Below are positions 1 through 6,287 of a stretch of 6,487 bases of DNA, piece by piece (position 1 is the stretch's first letter; each line of letters opens with the position of its first letter). Made by a program: the position numbers and the translations under genes. The DNA lies in NCBI GenBank assembly GCA_025352485.1, contig JANXTJ010000059.1, positions 1-6,487 on the forward strand, read 5' to 3'. The notes beneath the pieces are model-generated. The model had not been told where the DNA came from. It made no database searches and worked only from the letters and a program-made list of their open reading frames with translations. Source of the DNA: Salinibacterium sp. (GTDB lineage Bacteria; Actinomycetota; Actinomycetes; Actinomycetales; Microbacteriaceae).

Positions 1-759
1 GGTTGCGAGACGCGGTTCGGTGACGCCGTGACCTTCTCGGGCGCCGAACGCGAGTCGGTCTTCATGCAGTCCAAGGTGGGAATCCGCGAGGGCTACTGGG
101 ACTTCTCGAAAGAACACATCCTCGAGTCGGTCAACGACTCACTCGCCGCACTGAAGACGCCGTACCTCGACCTGCTGTTGCTGCACCGGCCCGACACCCT
201 GATGGAACCGGATGAGGTGGCCGCCGCGTTCGACATTCTCCACGCCGAAGGCAAGGTGAGGCACTTCGGAGTCTCGAACCAGTCGCCCGGCCAAGTGGAG
301 CTTCTGAAGCGTTCGGTGAAGCAGCCGCTGGTCGCCAATCAGGTGCAGCTGAGCATCACCCACGCCGCGCTCATCGCTCAGGGCATCTCGATCAACATGG
401 CCGGCCTCGATCAGGCGATCGACCGCGATAACGGCGTGCTCGACTACAGCAGGCTCAATGACATGACCCTGCAGGCCTGGTCGCCCTACCAGAAGGGCTT
501 TTTCGACGGCATCTTCCTCGGCGACCGCGAGAACTACGCAGAACTCAACGACGTGATCGAGGAGTTGGCCGACGCATACTCCGTGACACCGACCGCCATT
601 CCGGTGGCCTGGATCACGCGGCATCCCGCACGGATGCAGGTGGTGCTGGGAACGACCAACGTGCAGCGCATGAAAGAGTCAGCCGCGGGCTCCGATGTCG
701 CGCTCACGCGCCCCGAGTGGTACCGGCTATTCACGGCTGCGGGCCACCTGCTGCCGTAA
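1..759 (+). CDS. Aldo/keto reductase, YdhF-like (5' partial)
   Basis: This is an NADPH-dependent oxidoreductase of the aldo/keto reductase superfamily, expected to be a soluble TIM-barrel enzyme reducing carbonyl substrates; the physiological substrate cannot be inferred. The frame is open from base 1, so the start codon lies upstream. Comparison from memory with E. coli YdhF suggests roughly 60 N-terminal residues are missing, including the catalytic Asp and Tyr; the window seems to begin a few residues after the Tyr. Seen directly are the catalytic-type Lys in MQSKVGI (visible residue 25), the catalytic-type His in LLLLHRPD (visible residue 62), the following GKVRHFGVSN strand, NQVQLS, and the C-terminal cofactor-binding motif VVLGTTNVQRMKES. 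The region between NQVQLS and the WSPYQKGFF segment is longer than in E. coli YdhF, as in actinobacterial members I recall. An internal GTG at 28 is not the real start, because conserved sequence continues upstream of it. The gene converges on the small minus-strand gene, with 8 bases between stops. Confidence 0.93.
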   Translation, partial: GCETRFGDAVTFSGAERESVFMQSKVGIREGYWDFSKEHILESVNDSLAALKTPYLDLLLLHRPDTLMEPDEVAAAFDILHAEGKVRHFGVSNQSPGQVELLKRSVKQPLVANQVQLSITHAALIAQGISINMAGLDQAIDRDNGVLDYSRLNDMTLQAWSPYQKGFFDGIFLGDRENYAELNDVIEELADAYSVTPTAIPVAWITRHPARMQVVLGTTNVQRMKESAAGSDVALTRPEWYRLFTAAGHLLP

Positions 760-786
760 TCGGGGCGCTACCCCCAGTGCGGCGGC
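750..786 (+). terminator. Possible stem-loop terminator after the reductase gene
   Basis: Bases 750-758 can pair with 778-786 (nine pairs, two of them G-U in the plus-strand RNA). After a small internal loop, GGGG at 762-765 pairs with CCCC at 771-774 around a 5-base loop. The structure spans the reductase stop codon and the last codons of the converging gene. Only a short T-poor tail follows, so this would be at best an intrinsic terminator lacking a U tract, as is common in actinobacteria. The G-U pairs become A-C mismatches on the other strand, so it should work better for the reductase transcript. The pairing was done by eye, and chance pairing in GC-rich DNA is possible. Confidence 0.3.
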
Positions 787-1028
787 TTGTCACGCTTGAG
801 TCGCTCATCGTTTTCGGTCGCCGCGTGACCGCCGACCTCTGGCTCCGGGTTCGGATCTGAGCCCGCCGGAGGTTCGGTGGTAACCCGGCGGCGATGCCGT
901 GCTCGCAGGCCGGGCTCCGGGCTGTGGGCGACCGCTGCTCGGTGGGAGGGATCAGAGGGCAGCATGAGAGGGCCGTCGGCATGCTGCGGCTTCCGCGGTG
1001 GCTCGACCGGCACGGCGTGCTCGGCCAT
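768..1028 (-). CDS. Small Pro/His/Arg-rich protein with C-terminal PPHWG tail
   Basis: This is an 86-residue hypothetical protein of unknown function. The first 70 or so residues are low-complexity and likely disordered, rich in Pro, His, Arg and Ala, with no membrane segment or signal peptide. The last 14 residues (73-86, NDERLKRDKPPHWG) look like a defined motif. I recall similar tails ending in Pro-Pro-His-Trp on short actinobacterial proteins, but cannot confirm this here. The ATG at 1028-1026 lies 2 bases after the TAG stop (1033-1031) of the large helicase-like gene on the same strand. No good Shine-Dalgarno is visible, so translation probably depends on ribosomes finishing the upstream gene. 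The two genes are therefore best read as one operon, and the product may be a partner of the large protein (inference). An alternative frame over the same DNA (731-982, minus) lacks both the recognisable tail and the stop-start coupling. Confidence 0.68.
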   Translation of the reverse strand: MAEHAVPVEPPRKPQHADGPLMLPSDPSHRAAVAHSPEPGLRARHRRRVTTEPPAGSDPNPEPEVGGHAATENDERLKRDKPPHWG

Positions 1029-1030
1029 GA

Positions 1031-4000
1031 CTAGGCGATGTCGGGCGGGAAGGCGATGATGGCATCGCCGCTCGGCGGGCCTGCCATCGTGCCGGGAAGC
1101 GGAACCGCAATCGGCTGGGTAGGGGCGGCCTGCGAAGTGATCGTGATCGGCTCGGTAATCGGCGCGGCATCCGCTCCGAGCAGGGTGGCGATGCGACCGG
1201 CAACCGCATCGGGGTCACCGAACAACTCGAAGGCGTGCACCCGGAGGTAGTGCCAGCCGAGGCGCCGCAGCAGTTCGGGGCGCAAACGAAGCGATTCTCG
1301 AAGACTGACTCGGTTCAGGACCGTGTCGGTTTCGATGGCGATACACATTCCGCCACGGGATGCCACCAGCCCGAGCTTGCCGCGGTGCCCGAGCGCCACG
1401 GTGAGGCCGCGGGCGCTCAGCCGCTGCGCGAGGTCGACGAGCATCGGTTCGCTGTCGTCTGGCACCGGTTCTTGCGCCTGCCGGGCATTCACCTCATCGA
1501 GAATCTCGGCGAGGGCGATGGCGCCGTACTGCATGCGCCCGTCGTCGAGATCGCTCGATTGGAAGGATGACACGAGCACCATCGACCGGCGCGCCCTCGT
1601 CATCGCTACGGCCAGCAATCGCTCGCCACCCGGCTCGCCCAGAGCGCCGAAATCCGACAGCACGCGACCGTGCGGGGTGCGGCCGTAGCCGATCGAGAAA
1701 ATCACGCGGTCGCGGCTCTGCGCCACGGCCTGCTCGATCGTCGAGACCGTGAAGGGTTCCGGCCGATCGCCGATGACGAAGTCGGCAAGTTCCGGTCGGC
1801 TGGCGGCCGCGTCGAGCACGGCCTGCATGACGCTCACCGCGTGCTTCGGTGAGGCGGTGACGACCATGAGAGATTCGTGCGGCTTGCGGCTGGCGTGGTC
1901 GAGCACGAGGTCAAGTACGCGATCGACCTCGGCAGCGGGGCTCTCCACCGCACCGGAATCGGGGTCGGGCATGCCGTGGCCGTCGACGACGTAGTCGAGG
2001 GCGAGACTGCCGTGACCGAGGAAGCTGCCCGCCCACGGCAGCGACTGGATGCGGCCGCCATAAAACCTGCGGTTCACGAGCTCGGCGAGGTCTTCGCCGC
2101 CCGGGCGGTAGCTCCGGGTAAGCGAGAGGGTCGGCAACAGGGTCGACAGGCGGGCCAGAGCGGACTGCTCGTGCAGGCCGTCGTCTGCGTCATCCGGAAC
2201 CTCATGGGGAAGGGACGGGTCGCCGACCGCGATCTGGAAGGCCGCGGGCGTCTGGGTCACCGGATCGCCGAACGCGACGACCTGCTTCGCGCGTCGGATG
2301 GCGCCGGCGCTCTCGGCAATCGTGACGGCCCCCGCGTCGACCAGAATGACCGTATCGAAGGGCATGGTGTCGACGATCGCGTCGATCTCGTACGGCGATG
2401 CGAGCCAGGCCGGTGCGACCGTTCGCGACAGGTGTGGGGCCGTCGTCTGCAGGTCGAACGCGCTCATCGAGTCGCGCAGCAGTGCCCGCTTGAGCAGACT
2501 CGCCTCATCCGGCCAGTCGACCAGACCAATCTTCCAGTTCTCGGCGAGCTGCCAACTGAGCAGTTGGGAATTGCCGGAGGCGTGCGCCTCGTCAACGAGC
2601 CGGAAGTCGGCCTCGAGGCGGTCGAGCACCCCCGTGTTCGCGTTCAGCAGGGCCTGGTCGGATTCGAGCAGTGCTTCGAGGGCCGACTTCCACCACGACA
2701 GCTCGAGCTCGCCGGCGACGTCGTGCTCTGGCACGTGCCGTCTGGCGAAATCTTCGATCAGCGGGTCGAGCTGTAGCTCACGCAGGCTCGCCATGAGTGC
2801 TGTGCGCTCTTGAAGGTTGTTGAGCACGTCTGAATCGGCGGCCAGCCCCACGATCTTGTCGACCAGGGTCGAAATCGGAAGGTTACCGAGTTGGGCCTCG
2901 CGCTCGATGAGGCCCAGTGGCTCGTTCAGGGAGCCGAGGTCTTGCGCCACCTGCTGGTAGGCCAACTGCACCTCGCCGAGCCCGACGGGAATCTCGGGCA
3001 TCGCACCCTCTGTAACGAAGCGGTGCCAGAGAATGCGCTGGTGCTGGATGCGCACGAGCGAGCCGTGCAGGTCGCCGACCCGCACGCCGGGCCGCACATA
3101 CTCCTCCGCCAGCTTCTTAAGTCGCCGACGGTTTCCCCCGCTCATGTCGGGAAATTCCTTGCGGGGCGCTGTGGCCGCGATGAGCTCACTGATCGACCGG
3201 TCGAAGACCATCGGCAGGAAACGATCGAGGGTCTCGCGCAGATCGGCGAGCAGGCGCAGATATACGCCCAGCTCATTGATGTTCTGGAAGGGGCGAAGGT
3301 GCGTCGTTTCGATGAGAGCGTTTGCGCGCGTGAGCAGCTGAGGCAGCGCATCGCCGGCGAGGCGCTTGGCGTACTCGTGGGCGCGCATCGCCTCGTCGCC
3401 GTTCGCAAATTGGGCACCGTACCAGGGCGAGTCACCCGGGCCGTATCGGAACTCGCCGAGGCGGGCGGCCGAGACCATTATTTCGGCGGCACGGCTGCGG
3501 TTGGCGCTGAGGCGCTCGACGGCGGCGCGCGGCAGGCGGGCGGTCGTTGCGGGCGGTGTCGGTAGCAGGGCGAGGCGGCTCAGCTCTGTGACGCAATCGA
3601 GCACGGAGACACCGATACCCTGGTCGACCCGGCCGAGCGCGCCGCGGTAATCGATGAGTACTTTACGCAGGCGCAACAGTGCGTCGTCAACCTCGCCGAC
3701 GTGGGGCTGCTTCGCCTTTTCGCTGCGCGAAATGGATCGAATCACGTCACGGCGCAGCGAGCGCGACGTCACGGCCAGGCCCGGAAGCCCGATGTCAGAC
3801 AGCCGCTGCGCGATCGAGAGCAGCGAGGCTCTGCGTGCACTCACGACGAGCACTCGCTTGTTTTGCGCGACCAGGGTGCCGATCGCGTTAACGATGGTCT
3901 GCGTGCCGCCCGTGCCGGGCAGGGTTCGCACCACGAGTGAGGTGCCCGCCGCGATCTGGGCGATGACGTTTTCCTGTTCGGCATCGGCGTCGAGCAGCAG

Positions 4001-4888
4001 GCCGTCGGTCTGCGGGCTGCGCTCATCGGCCGGGATGGGGGTAACCGGCGCGTAGGCATCCGAGATCGAGGAACGGGCGGAGGCGTTTCCGGCCAGCGCA
4101 TCGAGCACCGGATGCGCCAGGTCTCGCGCGTCGGCGAGCAGCCCGAGGGCGACGTCCGCAAACGACGACACGACGAGCCGGGGGCTGACGCCGAAGCCGT
4201 CCAGGTGTGAGGTCAGGCCCCGCAGCCGGTCAATGACCGGGTTGGGCTTGAAAGTACCGTCGTCGTCGGTGAGTGCGACGAAGGCGTTCGCGTCGAGGCG
4301 AAGACCAAACTGCTGGTCGAGCGCACTGGCGAAGGCCGGGTTCAGGAACGCCGAACCCCGCAGCTTGACCTCGAAATCCCGGCCGTGGCGGCGGATCGCT
4401 AGCGGACGCAGCAGCACGGGCGACCGAAATTCGATACCCCCGAAGCGCCATTCGGCGATCCCGATGCCCAGATGAATGGAGTCGATGCCGCGCGCGGTGG
4501 CGAGCTCGAGCCCCTTGGCTGCGATCGCGGATGCCGCAGCCTTTGCCGAGCGAAGGGCGAGGTCATCCCGAATCAGGTTTGACAGCAGCGTGTTCTTGCC
4601 GGTGATGAACTGCGCGAGACCGCCGGGATGCGTGGTGGACAGCTCGATGCGGGTGCGGGGCGAATCGTCAAAATGCAGCAGCGTCGAGAGGCCGCCGAGC
4701 TCGCCGAGCTCTGCTCGCCACTGCGCCCAGACCGGCTCTGCCACGTTGCCCGCGGCGATTCCCGGCTCGCCGAAACTTATCGTGTGCGGCGCGGTCACCT
4801 GCTCGTGAGGCCTCACGTGGCCGGGTTCGGGCTCGACGAGTTGCGGCTCCGCGAGGAAGTCATCGGAAGATCTGTCGGCACGCCACAC
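1031..4888 (-). CDS. DUF4011-like / SF1 helicase / Vsr-like nuclease protein with degenerate catalytic motifs
   Basis: This 1285-residue, probably cytoplasmic protein has the architecture of a DUF4011-type superfamily 1 helicase. Residues about 51-200 resemble DUF4011, including GKNTLLSNLI and AEWRF...SPVLLRPLAI. The first RecA-like region has a Walker A-like PGTGGTQT (324-331), then RVLVVSARRASL, then a long helical insertion. The second part holds VILVDAGAV (847-855, motif II position), FGDPVTQTP (873-881, motif III), SYRP (926-929, motif IV-like), STIEQAVAQSRDRVIF (1049-1064, motif V) and ERLLAVAMTRAR (1089-1100, intact motif VI). Residues about 1146-1238 match the Vsr-like MTES_1575 nuclease fold (AIETD at 1184-1188, LGW at 1210-1212). 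A Pro-rich tail of about 43 residues follows. Four key positions are changed: Walker A Lys is Gly328, Walker B Glu is Ala852, motif V Gln-Gly is Val1055-Ala1056, and a nuclease Asp is Gly1173. ATP hydrolysis and cleavage are therefore doubtful, although the frame is uninterrupted. The GTG start is supported by AAGG 7 bases upstream and an in-frame stop at 4900-4898. Fold assignment is confident; biological role is unknown. Confidence 0.9.
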   Translation of the reverse strand: MWRADRSSDDFLAEPQLVEPEPGHVRPHEQVTAPHTISFGEPGIAAGNVAEPVWAQWRAELGELGGLSTLLHFDDSPRTRIELSTTHPGGLAQFITGKNTLLSNLIRDDLALRSAKAAASAIAAKGLELATARGIDSIHLGIGIAEWRFGGIEFRSPVLLRPLAIRRHGRDFEVKLRGSAFLNPAFASALDQQFGLRLDANAFVALTDDDGTFKPNPVIDRLRGLTSHLDGFGVSPRLVVSSFADVALGLLADARDLAHPVLDALAGNASARSSISDAYAPVTPIPADERSPQTDGLLLDADAEQENVIAQIAAGTSLVVRTLPGTGGTQTIVNAIGTLVAQNKRVLVVSARRASLLSIAQRLSDIGLPGLAVTSRSLRRDVIRSISRSEKAKQPHVGEVDDALLRLRKVLIDYRGALGRVDQGIGVSVLDCVTELSRLALLPTPPATTARLPRAAVERLSANRSRAAEIMVSAARLGEFRYGPGDSPWYGAQFANGDEAMRAHEYAKRLAGDALPQLLTRANALIETTHLRPFQNINELGVYLRLLADLRETLDRFLPMVFDRSISELIAATAPRKEFPDMSGGNRRRLKKLAEEYVRPGVRVGDLHGSLVRIQHQRILWHRFVTEGAMPEIPVGLGEVQLAYQQVAQDLGSLNEPLGLIEREAQLGNLPISTLVDKIVGLAADSDVLNNLQERTALMASLRELQLDPLIEDFARRHVPEHDVAGELELSWWKSALEALLESDQALLNANTGVLDRLEADFRLVDEAHASGNSQLLSWQLAENWKIGLVDWPDEASLLKRALLRDSMSAFDLQTTAPHLSRTVAPAWLASPYEIDAIVDTMPFDTVILVDAGAVTIAESAGAIRRAKQVVAFGDPVTQTPAAFQIAVGDPSLPHEVPDDADDGLHEQSALARLSTLLPTLSLTRSYRPGGEDLAELVNRRFYGGRIQSLPWAGSFLGHGSLALDYVVDGHGMPDPDSGAVESPAAEVDRVLDLVLDHASRKPHESLMVVTASPKHAVSVMQAVLDAAASRPELADFVIGDRPEPFTVSTIEQAVAQSRDRVIFSIGYGRTPHGRVLSDFGALGEPGGERLLAVAMTRARRSMVLVSSFQSSDLDDGRMQYGAIALAEILDEVNARQAQEPVPDDSEPMLVDLAQRLSARGLTVALGHRGKLGLVASRGGMCIAIETDTVLNRVSLRESLRLRPELLRRLGWHYLRVHAFELFGDPDAVAGRIATLLGADAAPITEPITITSQAAPTQPIAVPLPGTMAGPPSGDAIIAFPPDIA

Positions 4889-4895
4889 GAGGCAA

Positions 4896-4899
4896 CCTT
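4896..4899 (-). promoter_or_regulatory. Ribosome binding site deciding the GTG start of the helicase-like gene
   Basis: On the minus strand, AAGG (4899-4896) sits 7 bases before GTG at 4888-4886. An in-frame TAA at 4900-4898 overlaps the site and rules out any earlier start, so this GTG is the first available and best supported initiation codon. Confidence 0.6.
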
Positions 4900-4938
4900 A
4901 AGCGGCTGACCCGTGATTTTCGTGCAGATGCGGGCGAG

Positions 4939-4965
4939 TTTCGAATACTGCCGCCGACGTAGACT
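4939..4965 (+). promoter_or_regulatory. Candidate promoter for a leaderless transcript of the coiled-coil gene
   Basis: TAGACT at 4960-4965 fits the actinobacterial -10 pattern TAnnnT and ends 7 bases before the ATG at 4973, the spacing expected if transcription starts at the A of the start codon. A weak -35-like TTTCGA lies at 4939-4944 with a short 15-base spacer. No Shine-Dalgarno precedes this ATG, which agrees with leaderless initiation. The 84-base gap between divergent starts (4889-4972) must also carry the promoter of the helicase-like gene, or that promoter lies inside the coiled-coil gene; I could not pick a convincing -10 for it. Confidence 0.4.
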
Positions 4966-4972
4966 GACCCGC

Positions 4973-6274
4973 ATGGACGTGGTCACCGGCATTGCGGTCG
5001 GTGGGGTAACGCTGGTCGTCGTCGTCGTGGTGCTGCTGGCCGCCGGTTTCGCCGTGCTGTTTCGCCGCCGCCAAGCCCGATTCAGCACCTCGCGAACTAG
5101 CCCACCGCTATCCAGCACTCCGCGCGGCGACACCTCGATCGGCGCCCTTGGCCGCACGGCCGGCAGCCTGCTCGTCGGTCTCGACGACGCCATTCGCGAT
5201 GGTGACGCCGAAGTCGGCTACGCGTCGGCCCAGTTCGGCCCCGACCGGGCGCAGCCGTACGCGGATGCCGTGGCTGCGGCCCGCGCGAAGCTCACGGAGG
5301 CGTTTCGCCTCAAGCAATTACTCGATGACGCCACCGCCGACAGCGCCCAGCACCAACGGCAGTGGACACAGCAGATCATTGCCCTCTGCGAGCAGGCGGC
5401 CGCTACCCTCAAATCGCAGGACGAAAGCTTCTCCGCACTGCGTGCCGTTGAGGCAAACGCCAGTGGCACTCTCACCGAAATTCGAGTGCGCATCGCCTCG
5501 ACCGCCGCCCGACTCGATGCCGCGACGGCCGCCCTCGCCTCTCTGGCCAGCACATACGTGCCATCCGCGTACGCCCCGATGGTTCATCACCCCAGAGACG
5601 CCGAGAAGCTGCTCGCCGAGGCGACGACCGCGGTGGATGCCGCCGCCCCCACCATCTCGCAGGGCGGGGTGAACGACGTCTCGGAAGTTCTGCGGCAGGC
5701 GGGGCTGGCGGTGCAGCAGGCCAGCCAACTGCTCGACGCCGTTGATCGCGTCGGGCACGACCTGGTCGCGGCAGAGCAGGCGCTGACAGCCATGCGCGGC
5801 AAGACCACGGCCGACCTGGTGGAGGCAAAAACGCAGCGGGATGCGGCACCAGATGCCGACACCGGTGCTGCCATAATCGCCGCCATCGCCGGTGTCGAGC
5901 GGGCGTTGGCCCACCGCCCAGCCGGGCCGAGTGACCCGATGGCCGAACTGGATCACCTCGGCGACGCGGTTAATGCGCTCGACCTGGCCCTGGCATCCGC
6001 CCGCAACCAGACCGAGCGACTCAGCCACGCGCGAGCCGCCTATGCGGGCACCCTTGTCTCTGTGACCAGCCAGATTGCGACGGCCCGCGACTACATCGGC
6101 CAGCACGGTGCCGGCGTCGACGCCCGCACCCGTCTGGCCGAAGCCGAGCGCCAGCTCACGATCGCCCAAGCAGAAGTCGATCCGGTTGAGGCCCTGGATG
6201 CGGTGCGCCGCGCCGTCACGCTCGCTCGGGACTCCGATGCGTTGGCCCGCTATGACTCGATGGGGTCGCGCTAG
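4973..6274 (+). CDS. Membrane-anchored coiled-coil protein, like the C-terminal part of TPM-domain proteins
   Basis: This is a 433-residue protein of unknown function. An N-terminal hydrophobic segment (residues about 5-30, with six consecutive valines at 15-20) is followed by RRRQAR. With no positive charge before the segment, this predicts an N-out, C-in single-pass anchor and a large cytoplasmic domain. The rest is Ala-rich, helical and probably coiled coil, with the pattern SLLVGLDDAIRDGD, then AEVGYASAQFG, then AEAFRLKQLLDD, and near the end DARTRLAEAERQL. I recognise this as the region that follows the transmembrane helix in actinobacterial TPM-domain (TLP18.3/Psb32-like) proteins, but the extracellular TPM domain that normally precedes the helix is absent. 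The ATG at 4973 is preferred over the in-frame GTG at 4913: it gives a clean membrane anchor and fits a leaderless promoter, while the extension has no ribosome binding site. The gene converges on the GGDEF gene with 2 bases between stops. A rare TTA Leu codon lies at 5318-5320. Confidence 0.88.
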   Translation: MDVVTGIAVGGVTLVVVVVVLLAAGFAVLFRRRQARFSTSRTSPPLSSTPRGDTSIGALGRTAGSLLVGLDDAIRDGDAEVGYASAQFGPDRAQPYADAVAAARAKLTEAFRLKQLLDDATADSAQHQRQWTQQIIALCEQAAATLKSQDESFSALRAVEANASGTLTEIRVRIASTAARLDAATAALASLASTYVPSAYAPMVHHPRDAEKLLAEATTAVDAAAPTISQGGVNDVSEVLRQAGLAVQQASQLLDAVDRVGHDLVAAEQALTAMRGKTTADLVEAKTQRDAAPDADTGAAIIAAIAGVERALAHRPAGPSDPMAELDHLGDAVNALDLALASARNQTERLSHARAAYAGTLVSVTSQIATARDYIGQHGAGVDARTRLAEAERQLTIAQAEVDPVEALDAVRRAVTLARDSDALARYDSMGSR

Positions 6275-6287
6275 GGCTAGCGGGCCA
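6243..6287. terminator. Candidate bidirectional terminator across two convergent stop codons
   Basis: TGGCCCGCTA at 6243-6252 is perfectly complementary to TAGCGGGCCA at 6278-6287, a 10-bp GC-rich stem with a 25-base loop. It spans the stop codons of both convergent genes (6272-6274 plus, 6279-6277 minus). An alternative perfect palindrome, CGCTAG-GG-CTAGCG, lies at 6269-6282. There is no U tract of note on either side. Because the stem is perfect it would form in both transcripts, so a shared terminator is plausible. Confidence 0.45.

Noticed and set aside
139..624. Minus-strand open frame of 161 codons opposite the aldo/keto reductase
   Set aside because: Shadow of a well-recognised enzyme gene.
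731..982. Alternative minus-strand frame overlapping the small PPHWG gene
   Set aside because: It overlaps the reductase 3' end, lacks stop-start coupling with the upstream gene, and its sequence shows no recognisable motif.
1877..2776. Long plus-strand open frame (299 codons) opposite the helicase-like gene
   Set aside because: It is the antisense shadow of a confidently recognised gene. Its Arg/Gly/Val-rich translation has no recognisable motif and reflects GC-rich codon bias.
2891..3565. Plus-strand open frame of 224 codons, also opposite the helicase-like gene
   Set aside because: Antisense shadow without family features or a convincing ribosome binding site.
4906..4971. 8-base direct repeat CTGACCCG at 4906-4913 and 4964-4971 in the divergent promoter region
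   Set aside because: Too short and without dyad symmetry; two copies 58 bases apart can occur by chance in GC-rich DNA, though a binding site is not excluded.
4913..4972. N-terminal extension of the coiled-coil protein from GTG at 4913 (or ATG at 4928)
   Set aside because: No Shine-Dalgarno, the stretch would cover the candidate promoter, and the added Arg-rich residues would precede the membrane helix and blur its predicted orientation.
5318..6169. Minus-strand open frame of 283 codons opposite the coiled-coil gene
   Set aside because: Its Gly/Arg/Val-rich composition is what antisense reading of an Ala-rich helical gene produces; no motif seen.
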